A DNA stretch of 11,928 nucleotides from an uncultured Parvularculaceae bacterium (GTDB taxonomy: Bacteria > Pseudomonadota > Alphaproteobacteria > Caulobacterales > Parvularculaceae): positions 1 through 11,928 of the forward strand of contig CAMYNO010000218.1 in NCBI GenBank assembly GCA_947259815.1, read 5' to 3'. Below, in pieces: positions 1-6,327 of the stretch. The notes under the pieces were generated by a model, which saw nothing but the letters and a program-made list of their open reading frames with translations, was not told the origin of the DNA and ran no database searches. How positions within the stretch are numbered: the stretch's first letter is position 1; the number at the start of each line of letters is the position of its first letter. The position numbers and the translations under genes are program-made.

Positions 1-1163
1 ATCGCTGCATCGAAACAGTCGCCCGGTCCGGCCGTCGCCAGAACCGGAACCGGCGTGTCGGCGTTTCGTCCGTAAACGGCCTGATAAAGGTCCGACTGTT
101 CGGTCTTGGTCGGCAGGCCGGTCGACGGCCCGCCGCGCTGGGAATTGATGATGACGAGCGGCAATTCCGTTTGCACCGCAAGGCCGATGGCTTCCGTCTT
201 CAGCGCGATCCCCGGACCGGACGAGGAGGTGACGCCGATCTTGCCACCATAGGAAGCGCCAATAGCGGCGCAGCAGGCGGCGATTTCATCTTCCGCCTGA
301 AAGGTCGCAACCCCAAGCTCACTCATGCGCGAGAGATAATGCAGGATCGATGACGCCGGCGTAATCGGATAGCCGCAGAACATGATGTCCTTGCCGGCGA
401 GTTCTCCCGCAGCGGCAAGGCCGAGCGAGATCGCTTCGGCCCCGGTGATGGAGCGGTACTCGCCCGCCTCCATCTCCGCCTCGCCAATGACGAATTGCGG
501 GATCTCTGCGGAAAGCTCCGCCGTCTCCGCATAGGCGTGGCCGGCATCGAGAGCGGCGATGTTTCCCGCCAGCGCTTCCGGCGCTTTCTTGGCGAATTTC
601 GCCGTCGCCCATTTCTTGATCGGGTCGCGGTCGCGGCCGAACATCCACAGTACGGCGCCCAGCGCCCAGAAGTTTTTGCACTGCTCGGCATCCGACTTTG
701 AAAGCCCGTGCGGTTTCACCGCCTCCAGCGACTGCGCCGAGACGTCGATTTCGATCACCTGGAAATCGTCAAGCTCGCCGGTCTCGCGCGGATCGACGGC
801 GATATCGGCCTTGGCGAAGTTGCGTTTGTTGAAGGCGCCGGTGTTGAGAATAATCAGCGCGCCTTTTTGCAGACGGGAAAGATTGACCTTGAGCGCCGCC
901 GGGTTGAAGGCGACGAGAACATCCGGCTGGTCGCCCGCCGTTGAAATGCGACGTGCGCCGAGATTGATCTGAAATGCCGAGACGCCGAAGGTGGTGCCGA
1001 CGGGCGCGCGGATTTCAGCGGGAAAGTCCGGGAACGTCGCAAAGTCGGCGCCGGCCAGCGCCGTCGATTCCGCAAACTGGCTGCCGAGAAGCTGAACGCC
1101 GTCGCCGGAGTCCCCTGCAAAGCGCACTACAATGGCGCGGTCTTCTGGAGTGATTGTTGTCAT
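1..1163 (-). CDS. korA: 2-oxoacid:ferredoxin oxidoreductase subunit alpha (fused gamma-alpha), 5' part
   Basis: Alpha subunit of a 2-oxoglutarate/2-oxoacid:ferredoxin oxidoreductase, which with a TPP- and FeS-containing beta subunit (KorB) decarboxylates a 2-oxoacid to its acyl-CoA and reduces ferredoxin. The window holds the first 387 codons of a protein that normally has about 600 residues; the 3' end is off the left edge. Residues 12-200 form the gamma domain, opening with FAGDSGDGVQLLGSQFA (from residue 15). The pyrimidine-binding alpha domain follows, with GYPITPAS at 264-271, an EDEIAA segment, a GVTSSSGPG loop and QRGGPSTGLPTKTEQ from 342. All are family hallmarks. ATG at 1163 is the first possible start, because TAA lies two codons upstream in frame; only a weak AAAGA precedes it. 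korB would be expected just left of the window. Substrate (2-oxoglutarate or another 2-oxoacid) is inferred from the family, not proven here. Confidence 0.93.
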   Translation of the reverse strand, partial: MTTITPEDRAIVVRFAGDSGDGVQLLGSQFAESTALAGADFATFPDFPAEIRAPVGTTFGVSAFQINLGARRISTAGDQPDVLVAFNPAALKVNLSRLQKGALIILNTGAFNKRNFAKADIAVDPRETGELDDFQVIEIDVSAQSLEAVKPHGLSKSDAEQCKNFWALGAVLWMFGRDRDPIKKWATAKFAKKAPEALAGNIAALDAGHAYAETAELSAEIPQFVIGEAEMEAGEYRSITGAEAISLGLAAAGELAGKDIMFCGYPITPASSILHYLSRMSELGVATFQAEDEIAACCAAIGASYGGKIGVTSSSGPGIALKTEAIGLAVQTELPLVIINSQRGGPSTGLPTKTEQSDLYQAVYGRNADTPVPVLATAGPGDCFDAA

Positions 1164-1462
1164 TCTTTAGATGCCGCTATTCGTTATCGTTTCCATCGCG
1201 CGCCCGCCCTGTCTGCGCGGCTCTCATGCCGCCAAGGCTACGCCTAAATCGGGTAAAAATCGAGCCGGCGATATCGCAACCTTTCCGGGCAAAAACAAGG
1301 GCGTATGTCGATCCGTCGCGCCAGCGTGATCGCTATGGAGGCGCGCTAAAGACCGGATTAGAGATAATCGGGTTATTGAGCCGCCGCTAGGCGGGAAGCC
1401 TTTTACAGTGGCCGCGACATCTGCTTAGTACGCCCCTGAATTGCAAAGGCTGAGACCGTGTC
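1164..1462. other. divergent intergenic region korA / transaldolase
   Basis: This is a 299-base gap between two genes that point away from each other, so it must carry the promoters of both. No convincing protein lies in it; a 78-codon open frame on the plus strand starting at TTG 1154 has no ribosome binding site and a composition unlike a protein. Two small dyads lie in the half nearer the transaldolase: CCGGATTA/TAATCGGG at 1353-1372 (seven of eight pairs, GAGA loop) and CCGCC/GGCGG at 1381-1394 (GCTA loop), the latter followed by TTTT at 1401-1404. They could be operator sites or a short leader hairpin. No strong promoter toward korA was recognised. Confidence 0.6.
1402..1429 (+). promoter_or_regulatory. 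possible promoter of the transaldolase gene
   Basis: TTTACA at 1402-1407 matches the -35 consensus at five of six positions. CTTAGT at 1424-1429, after a 16-base spacer, matches TATAAT at only three. The site ends 33 bases before the ATG at 1463, so the leader would be short. The -10 match is poor, so this is a candidate only. Confidence 0.25.
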
Positions 1463-2116
1463 ATGAAATTTTTTGTCGATACCGCCGACATTGCGGAAAT
1501 CAAAGCGCTTATCCCTACCGGGCTTGTGGACGGCGTCACCACCAATCCGAGCCTCGTGATGAAGTCGGGGCGGGATTTTCGCGAAGTGGTCGCTGAAATC
1601 TGCGCTCTGATCGACGGGCCGGTCAGCGCCGAAGTGACCGCGCTTGAGTCCGACAAGATGATCGCGGAAGGAAAATCGCTGGCGAAGATTGCCGGCAACG
1701 TCACCGTGAAACTGCCGCTGACAATCGACGGCCTTATTGCCTGCAAGACCTTGACGGACGAGGGGATTAAAACCAACGTCACCTTGTGCTTCTCCGCTAA
1801 CCAGGCGTTGCTGGCGGCGAAAGCCGGGGCGACGTACATTTCGCCTTTCATCGGCCGCCTTGACGATATCAATATCGACGGCATGGATCTCATCCGCGAA
1901 ATTCGCATGATCTACGATAATTACGATTTCCGAACGGAGATCCTCGCGGCCTCCATTCGCTCCGCCAATCATGTAAAAGACGCCGCCATCGCCGGCGCGG
2001 ATGTATCGACGATACCGCCGGGCGTGTTGAAAGGACTCGCCAACCATCCGTTGACGGATAAAGGCCTGCAGGCTTTTCTCGACGATTGGGCCAAGACAGG
2101 TCAGAATATCCTGTAA
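1463..2116 (+). CDS. tal: transaldolase, small (FSA/TalC-type) subfamily
   Basis: A 217-residue class I aldolase-fold enzyme of the compact transaldolase/fructose-6-phosphate aldolase family, acting in the cytoplasm in the non-oxidative pentose phosphate pathway. Visible landmarks are MKFFVDTAD at the N-terminus, the DGVTTNPSL strand (23-31), the Schiff-base lysine K83 in TVKLPLT, and [10 protein letters not shown] (127-136). Two residues separate true transaldolases from fructose-6-phosphate aldolases in this family: Glu rather than Gln on the strand after PVSA (here E57), and Phe rather than Tyr in the SPF motif (here F129). Both are of the transaldolase type, so the likely reaction is sedoheptulose-7-phosphate plus glyceraldehyde-3-phosphate to erythrose-4-phosphate plus fructose-6-phosphate. 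The start is fixed by the family N-terminus; AAAGG at 1445-1449 is a rather distant ribosome binding site. It is first in a run of six co-directional genes. Confidence 0.95.
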   Translation: MKFFVDTADIAEIKALIPTGLVDGVTTNPSLVMKSGRDFREVVAEICALIDGPVSAEVTALESDKMIAEGKSLAKIAGNVTVKLPLTIDGLIACKTLTDEGIKTNVTLCFSANQALLAAKAGATYISPFIGRLDDINIDGMDLIREIRMIYDNYDFRTEILAASIRSANHVKDAAIAGADVSTIPPGVLKGLANHPLTDKGLQAFLDDWAKTGQNIL

Positions 2117-2122
2117 AACTCT

Positions 2123-2151
2123 GGCGGCGATGTGACCTCTCCATTGCCGCC
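2123..2151 (+). promoter_or_regulatory. stable hairpin between transaldolase and VOC genes
   Basis: GGCGGCGATG (2123-2132) pairs with CATTGCCGCC (2142-2151) around a nine-base loop. That is ten pairs with a single G-T wobble, starting six bases after the transaldolase stop codon. No T-run follows; instead the VOC gene's AAAGGG ribosome binding site comes six bases later. It may protect the upstream mRNA 3' end or partly attenuate the downstream genes, rather than act as a full intrinsic terminator. Confidence 0.55.
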
Positions 2152-2169
2152 GCCGTGAAAGGGTGCGCA

Positions 2170-2616
2170 ATGGACATCAACGGCATCGCTCATATCGTCT
2201 TGACTGCAGGCGATTACGCAAAGTCGACGGCGTTTTATCGTGCGTTTCTACCGTATCTGGGCATGACGCTCGTTCTTGACAATGACCAGATGCTTTACGG
2301 CGTCGGCGCGCGAACCGCGTTGGGCGTGCGCCCGCCGGAGGATAAACACGCCGGTGACCGGTTCGTGCAGACCCGCGCCGGGTTGCATCACTTATGTTTT
2401 CGCTCAAAGGACCGTGAATCCATTGAGGAAATACATGACTGGTTGAAAGGTCGCGACGACGCGACGATTGTGCATGGACCGGAAGAGGCCTCATGGGCGC
2501 CCGGTTATTATTCAATCCTGTTCGAAGACCCCGATGGCGTCCGTCTTGAGGTCAATCATGTGCCCGGCAAGGGCCTTTTAGGCGCCGACGTAAAAAACGG
2601 GAAACCTTCCGCGTGA
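2170..2616 (+). CDS. VOC (glyoxalase/bleomycin-resistance fold) family protein
   Basis: A 148-residue vicinal-oxygen-chelate protein, the right size for two beta-alpha-beta-beta-beta modules. The N-terminal module begins INGIAHIVLTAGDYAKSTAFY (3-23), and H8 is a likely metal ligand. The second module carries GLHHLCFRS (71-79; H73 or H74) and ends with SILFEDPDGVRLEVNH (115-130), where E127 fits the terminal glutamate ligand. The reaction cannot be assigned: the fold covers lyases, isomerases, dioxygenases and resistance proteins. The frame stays open upstream to 2086, but the ATG at 2170 is preferred. It has AAAGGG at 2158-2163, the homology begins at its third residue, and the earlier start would overlap the transaldolase. 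Its stop overlaps the next gene's GTG. Pairing with an FAH-family hydrolase hints at a role in breakdown of an aromatic or keto acid (inference). Confidence 0.88.
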   Translation: MDINGIAHIVLTAGDYAKSTAFYRAFLPYLGMTLVLDNDQMLYGVGARTALGVRPPEDKHAGDRFVQTRAGLHHLCFRSKDRESIEEIHDWLKGRDDATIVHGPEEASWAPGYYSILFEDPDGVRLEVNHVPGKGLLGADVKNGKPSA

Positions 2617-3308
2617 GCCAATTCGTTTTCGACCCGCCGGTTCAGCCCTTTGCCCCTGTTCATGGCGGCGGGGCGTTTCCGGTGCGCCGTATTTTGTGCA
2701 TCGGCAAGAACTACGCCGATCATGTGAAGGAAATGGGCGGGGACGCAAAAACCGATCCGCCGGTATTCTTCACAAAACCTGCGGATGCTGTCGTCCCTTC
2801 GGGCGTCGTCGTTCCCTATCCGCCGGGGACGGATGATCTGCATTTCGAGGGCGAACTGGTCGTCGCGCTGCATCGTGGCGGGCGCGATCTGAAGACCCGC
2901 GAAGAGGCCGGCGCGCTGATCTTCGGGACCGCTTGCGGCTGCGACCTGACGCGCCGCGACCTTCAGGCCGCTGCAAAGAAGCGAGGCGCGCCGTGGGATA
3001 CGGCAAAGGCGTTCGATAGTTCTGCGCCAATAGGTCCAATCGGTCGATCGACAGAGTTTCCGCCGCGGGATGCGCGCCTTGTTACCCGCGTTAATGGCGA
3101 TATCCGTCAGGATGCGATGCTCTCAACCATGATCTGGACAGTGCCGGAAGTTATCTGCGCGCTCTCAGGGTTATTTGAACTGCGCGCCGGCGACCTTATT
3201 TTCATGGGCACGCCCGCCGGCGTCGGCGCCCTTAACCCCGGCGACCATGTTGAGGTGGCGATTGGCGATCTGCCGAAATTATCATTCTCCATAGGGCGTC
3301 AGGCATGA
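2613..3308 (+). CDS. fumarylacetoacetate hydrolase (FAH) family protein, fumarylpyruvate-hydrolase-like
   Basis: A 231-residue metal-dependent hydrolase/decarboxylase of the small FAH family, which cleaves C-C bonds in acylpyruvates or related keto acids. Key motifs are FPVRRILCIGKNYADHVKEMG (22-42), PPVFFTKPADAVVPSG (49-64), the metal ligands E79 and E81 in HFEGELVV with D111 in GCDLTRRD, the conserved K132 in the AKAFD segment, and FMGTPAGVG (197-205). The N-terminus resembles fumarylpyruvate hydrolases of gentisate pathways, but no other gentisate gene lies nearby. Oxaloacetate tautomerase/decarboxylase or acylpyruvase activity is equally possible. The start is GTG at 2613, overlapping the VOC stop as GTGA; the stop overlaps the next gene as ATGA, so the three genes are translationally coupled. 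Confidence 0.92.
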   Translation: MSQFVFDPPVQPFAPVHGGGAFPVRRILCIGKNYADHVKEMGGDAKTDPPVFFTKPADAVVPSGVVVPYPPGTDDLHFEGELVVALHRGGRDLKTREEAGALIFGTACGCDLTRRDLQAAAKKRGAPWDTAKAFDSSAPIGPIGRSTEFPPRDARLVTRVNGDIRQDAMLSTMIWTVPEVICALSGLFELRAGDLIFMGTPAGVGALNPGDHVEVAIGDLPKLSFSIGRQA

Positions 3309-3769
3309 CCAAGCGGGATACTTACGAACGCGTCGCGAAGGAGATCGCCGCCGTACTTGACGGTGAGCCAAACCGGACGGCGCGCATGGCGACCGTTTCC
3401 AATATTCTGCACCATGCGTTCGATCATTATTTCTGGACCGGGTTTTATGTCGTCGATCCGGAAAAGCAGGACGAGTTAGTGATCGGCCCCTATCAGGGAA
3501 CGCTTGGATGTCTGCGCATACCCTTTGGAAAGGGCGTATGCGGAATGGCTGCGGAAACCGGCGAAACCCAGATCGTGGAAGATGTTCACGCCTTTCCCGG
3601 GCACATCGCGTGCGATGCGCGATCACAGTCCGAGATCGTCGTGCCGGTCAAAGATCCATCGGGCCGTTTGATCGCTGTCTTCGATGTCGATTCCGATGAA
3701 AAAGGAATGTTCGACGAGGACGACAAAAACGGCCTGGAGCCCATACTTTCTGCGGCTTTCGCCCGTTAA
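3305..3769 (+). CDS. msrC: free methionine-(R)-sulfoxide reductase (GAF domain)
   Basis: A single GAF domain of 154 residues that reduces free L-methionine-(R)-sulfoxide, using thioredoxin as reductant, in repair after oxidative stress. Three cysteines sit at C69 (GTLGCLR), C79 (GKGVCGM) and C103 (HIACDAR). Their spacings of 10 and 24 residues are the same as those of C84, C94 and C118 of the E. coli enzyme, so the catalytic and resolving cysteines are all present. Family motifs WTGFYVVD (44-51), LVIGPYQG (58-65), IPFGKGVCG and VPVKDPSG are clear. This intact set separates it from signalling GAF domains. Its ATG overlaps the FAH stop in an ATGA junction, making it the last gene of the tightly packed trio. 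Confidence 0.95.
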   Translation: MTKRDTYERVAKEIAAVLDGEPNRTARMATVSNILHHAFDHYFWTGFYVVDPEKQDELVIGPYQGTLGCLRIPFGKGVCGMAAETGETQIVEDVHAFPGHIACDARSQSEIVVPVKDPSGRLIAVFDVDSDEKGMFDEDDKNGLEPILSAAFAR

Positions 3770-3790
3770 CCATCGCCGCCGCCGGTTAGG

Positions 3791-3819
3791 TGGACCCTTC
3801 TAATATCCCGCTCTATCCT
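3791..3819 (+). promoter_or_regulatory. possible promoter of the WS/DGAT gene
   Basis: TGGACC (3791-3796) and TATCCT (3814-3819) are separated by 17 bases, and each matches the sigma-70 consensus at four of six positions. The site ends 54 bases before the preferred ATG at 3874, in the 104-base gap after fRMsr, where the operon spacing loosens. It is plausible but weak. Confidence 0.28.
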
Positions 3820-3840
3820 ATGGAAAATAACAAATAGAAC

Positions 3841-3873
3841 CCCCTCGGTTCGCCGATGGGAGAGGAGGATACT
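3841..3873 (+). promoter_or_regulatory. UUCG-loop hairpin abutting the WS/DGAT ribosome binding site
   Basis: CCCCTCGG (3841-3848) pairs with CCGATGGG (3853-3860) around a TTCG loop, with one mismatch in eight positions. The 3' arm runs into the purine-rich GGGAGAGGAGG at 3858-3868, whose AGGAGG core (3863-3868) lies five bases before the ATG at 3874. The strong Shine-Dalgarno identifies 3874 as the start; the in-frame ATG at 3856 lies inside the hairpin. The stem leaves the AGGAGG core free, so it could hold the site open or stabilise the 5' end. Confidence 0.5.
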
Positions 3874-5310
3874 ATGCAGCAATTGCAGGGTCTCGACGCC
3901 GCCTTTGTCGCTTTCGAGCGTCCCAACACGCCGCTGCATATCGCCTCGACCATCATCTACGATCCGTCTACCGCGCCGGGCGGATTTGTTCGGTTCAAGG
4001 ACATTCTCCGGTTTATCGAGGGCCGGCTGCATCTTGCGCCCTCAATGCGTCAGCGCATGGTCCGTGTCCCTTTCGGCATCGACTATCCCTACTGGATCGA
4101 AGATCCTGATTTCGATATCGAATATCACGTGCGCCATGCGGCGCTGCCGAAACCGGGCGACTGGCGCCAGCTTCAGATCCTTGCCGCGCGCAATTTTTCC
4201 CGCCCGCTCGATCTTACACGGCCGCCATGGGAAATCATGGTTGTCGAAGGGCTCGATAAAATAAAGGGCGTGCCGAAGGGCGCGTATGCGCTGCTGACCA
4301 AGGTTCATCACTCGGCGATCGACGGCGCCTCCGGCGTCGACCTCATGCACGCGCTGCATACGCTGTCGCCGGAAGCTGAAAAACAAAAGCGCAAACCGCG
4401 ATGGCGCCCGGATCGCGTGCCAAATCAGTTCGGGCTTTTTGCAAAGGGCTATGCACGCGCTTTCACCATGCCGGTCCGTCAGATGCGCGCGTTTGCAAAG
4501 ACCGCACCCGGGCTCGCCAAAGTCGCGGTCGGCACGGCAAAGGGCGATTATAGCGTCAAGGATTTGATGTCGACGCCGCGCACAAGATTTAACGAGGCGG
4601 TATCGCCCTATCGCGTCGTGGACGGGCGCAGCTTCAAGCTTTCCGAAATCAAGGCGATGCGCAAGCTCGCCGATGGCGCGACGGTGAATGACGTTATGCT
4701 GTCGATTGTCGGCGGGGCCATGCGGAAATACCTTCTGTCGAAAGACGAGTTGCCGGAAGCGACGCTTGCCGCCTTTGCGCCGATTTCCGTGCGCGACGAT
4801 AAAGAGCGCAACACCATGGGCAATCAGGTCGCGGCTATGCGCGCGCCGCTCGGCACGCATATCGACGACGCCGTCGAACGCATGGCCTTTGTCCAGAGTG
4901 AGACAAAGAAGTCGAAATCGGTCACGAATGCGGTCGGCGCGCGGCAGATGACCGAGATCAGCAAGAGCAATCCCGCGCTTTACCTCGGCCTCGGTGCGCG
5001 CTTGTTCACGCAGTTCGGTCTCGCCAATAGGATGAAGCCGTTCTTCAATACGATTGTAACGAATGTTCCGGGGCCGCCGGTGCCGATTTATTCCGCAGGC
5101 GCACGAATGGTGTCGATCCACGGCATGGTTTGCCTGATTGACGGCATGGGCATTGGTCATGTCGTGCACAGCTATTGCGACGACATTACGGTAACCGCGA
5201 CGGCGGACCGTGAAGCGATGCCTGATCCTGAGTTCTATGCAAAATGCCTGGATGACTCTTTCGGCGAACACTTGTCGGCGCTGAAGGATATCGCGGGCGA
5301 GGCGGCGTAG
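3874..5310 (+). CDS. wax ester synthase/acyl-CoA:diacylglycerol acyltransferase (WS/DGAT)
   Basis: A 478-residue bifunctional acyltransferase that esterifies fatty alcohols or diacylglycerol with acyl-CoA, giving wax esters or triacylglycerol for storage droplets at the membrane. The N-terminus LQGLDAAFVAFERPNTPLH (4-22) is typical. PLDLTRPPWE (111-120) precedes the catalytic HHxxxDG motif (H145, H146, D150, G151 in KVHHSAIDGASG). Further on are the NDVML segment (272-276), GNQVAAMRAPLGT (316-328) and the TNVPGPPVP loop (396-404), in the order and length expected of the family. The protein appears complete and catalytically intact. Start choice follows the AGGAGG core at 3863-3868; beginning at 3856 would add six residues. 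The next gene encodes an alpha/beta hydrolase that could act on the stored ester. Wax-ester versus TAG preference cannot be read from the sequence. Confidence 0.95.
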   Translation: MQQLQGLDAAFVAFERPNTPLHIASTIIYDPSTAPGGFVRFKDILRFIEGRLHLAPSMRQRMVRVPFGIDYPYWIEDPDFDIEYHVRHAALPKPGDWRQLQILAARNFSRPLDLTRPPWEIMVVEGLDKIKGVPKGAYALLTKVHHSAIDGASGVDLMHALHTLSPEAEKQKRKPRWRPDRVPNQFGLFAKGYARAFTMPVRQMRAFAKTAPGLAKVAVGTAKGDYSVKDLMSTPRTRFNEAVSPYRVVDGRSFKLSEIKAMRKLADGATVNDVMLSIVGGAMRKYLLSKDELPEATLAAFAPISVRDDKERNTMGNQVAAMRAPLGTHIDDAVERMAFVQSETKKSKSVTNAVGARQMTEISKSNPALYLGLGARLFTQFGLANRMKPFFNTIVTNVPGPPVPIYSAGARMVSIHGMVCLIDGMGIGHVVHSYCDDITVTATADREAMPDPEFYAKCLDDSFGEHLSALKDIAGEAA

Positions 5311-5311
5311 C

Positions 5312-5365
5312 ATGGTCTTGCCAGCGACGGCGGCGCACCCCATGTTTATTACAAGTATTCAGTAA
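5312..5365 (+). other. 17-codon mini-ORF between WS/DGAT and hydrolase genes
   Basis: An ATG one base after the WS/DGAT stop opens a frame of 17 codons (MVLPATAAHPMFITSIQ). It is preceded at good spacing by GAGGCGG (5299-5305) inside the end of the WS/DGAT gene. Its TAA overlaps the AAAGG ribosome binding site (5364-5368) of the hydrolase gene. It nearly fills the 67-base gap, so it may couple translation of the two genes, or it may be chance. Nothing in the peptide is recognisable. Confidence 0.22.
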
Positions 5366-5377
5366 AGGCATAACGCT

Positions 5378-6163
5378 ATGGCGGCGAGCACGCTTATTGA
5401 CGAAGAAGGCGCACGACCGCCGCATTTATTCTGGACCCTTGCCGAAGGCCGCGCGGTTTTCGAGCTTGGATGGTTCATGACATTGCGTCCTTTGTTGCGC
5501 CGGCTTCCGCGCGGCGATGGGCACCCGGTGATTGTATTGCCGGGTTTTCTCGCCAGCGACGGATCGACCCGGCCATTGCGCGGTCTACTGAAGGATCTTG
5601 GTTACGCCGCACATGCCTGGGGTATGGGCCGCAACATGCATTTCAACGCCGACCGCGAGGCGGAACTGCTGGATCTGCTTGAACGCGTTCATGCCGACAA
5701 TGGGGACGACCCGGTCTCTCTCATAGGCTGGAGCCTTGGCGGCGTTTTTGCGCGTGAGATTGCCAAAGCGCGCCCCGACCTGGTGCGCAGCGTTATCACA
5801 TTGGGCAGTCCCATTCGTTCGCCGCGCGCGCATTCCAACGCTCGTCATGTTTATGACCGGGTCAATGGAGAACCGGAACTGCACGAACTGGAGCGGATCG
5901 AGAATTTAAGCGTGCCGCCGCTGGCGCCGACAACGTCGATCTATTCAAAGACCGACGGCATCGTTGCCTGGCAGGGATCAATTCAAGATCCGCATCCAGA
6001 CAATCCCTGCACGGAGAATATTGAACTCCCCGCGAGCCATTTCGGCATAGGCGTCAATCCATTTGCGATGTACGCGATTGCCGATCGTCTGGCGCAGGAC
6101 CATGACGAGTGGTCGCCATTCGATAGCGGCGGTTTCAAGAAGTTCTTCTATCGGGCGTCGTAA
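5378..6163 (+). CDS. alpha/beta hydrolase (lipase/esterase-like)
   Basis: A 261-residue serine hydrolase with a complete visible triad: nucleophile S119 in the GWSLG elbow (117-121), D193 in SKTDGIV, and H221 in PASHFGIG. HPVIVLPGF (49-57) supplies the oxyanion-hole strand, and TLGSPIRSP (141-149) is typical of PGAP1/lipase-like hydrolases. No signal peptide or clear membrane helix is seen, although residues 25-40 are fairly hydrophobic, so it is probably cytoplasmic or peripheral. It follows the WS/DGAT gene by 67 bases in the same direction with AAAGG nine bases before the ATG. The simplest reading is a lipase or esterase that mobilises or edits the neutral lipid made next door; that link is inferred from position. 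An unrelated esterase or acyltransferase role remains possible. Confidence 0.87.
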   Translation: MAASTLIDEEGARPPHLFWTLAEGRAVFELGWFMTLRPLLRRLPRGDGHPVIVLPGFLASDGSTRPLRGLLKDLGYAAHAWGMGRNMHFNADREAELLDLLERVHADNGDDPVSLIGWSLGGVFAREIAKARPDLVRSVITLGSPIRSPRAHSNARHVYDRVNGEPELHELERIENLSVPPLAPTTSIYSKTDGIVAWQGSIQDPHPDNPCTENIELPASHFGIGVNPFAMYAIADRLAQDHDEWSPFDSGGFKKFFYRAS

Positions 6164-6200
6164 AGCGTAGAGCCTGTTGCAGATCCGATCGATCACACCG

Positions 6201-6275
6201 CCTTCATCCTGAGGGAAATTTTTCCTGCGCCCTTCGAGACGAGCCTTCGGCTCCCTCAGGGTGAAGGAAAAATTT
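6201..6275. repeat. REP-like palindromic element with crossed inverted repeats
   Basis: CCTTCATCCTGAGGGA (6201-6216) is the reverse complement of 6252-6267 with one mismatch. Inside lies a small perfect hairpin, GAGCC-TTC-GGCTC (6241-6253). A second perfect pair, AAATTTTTCC (6216-6225) with GGAAAAATTT (6266-6275), crosses the first. The CCTTCGAGACG...CTCAGGGTGAAGG wording matches the palindromic repeats dispersed in many alphaproteobacterial genomes. It lies between convergent genes, where it could also end transcription from both sides. Confidence 0.7.
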
Positions 6276-6327
6276 TATCGCGAAGGATGGATGGCGTGAA
6301 TTACCTCACCAATAATCAGGTCTAAAG

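Noticed and set aside
1154..1390. 78-codon plus-strand frame in the korA-transaldolase gap
   Set aside because: It starts with TTG inside korA, has no Shine-Dalgarno, is Arg/Pro-rich and has no recognisable motif.
2123..2151. Hairpin considered as a rho-independent terminator
   Set aside because: No T-run follows and a co-directional gene starts 19 bases later with its own ribosome binding site.
2086..2169. Upstream extension of the VOC gene from ATG 2086
   Set aside because: It would overlap the transaldolase end and cross the hairpin; ATG 2170 has AAAGGG and fits the family N-terminus.
1403..2170. 255-codon minus-strand frame opposite the transaldolase
   Set aside because: It covers the transaldolase gene entirely, shows no domain, and is rich in Arg and Gly as antisense shadows are.
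4042..5343. Long 433-codon open frame on the minus strand
   Set aside because: It is antisense to the clearly identified WS/DGAT gene; its sequence is His/Arg-rich without any known motif, as expected from a codon-bias shadow.
6201..6275. Element considered as an insertion sequence end or attachment site
   Set aside because: No transposase or integrase is nearby and no flanking target duplication is visible; the wording fits dispersed palindromic repeats better.
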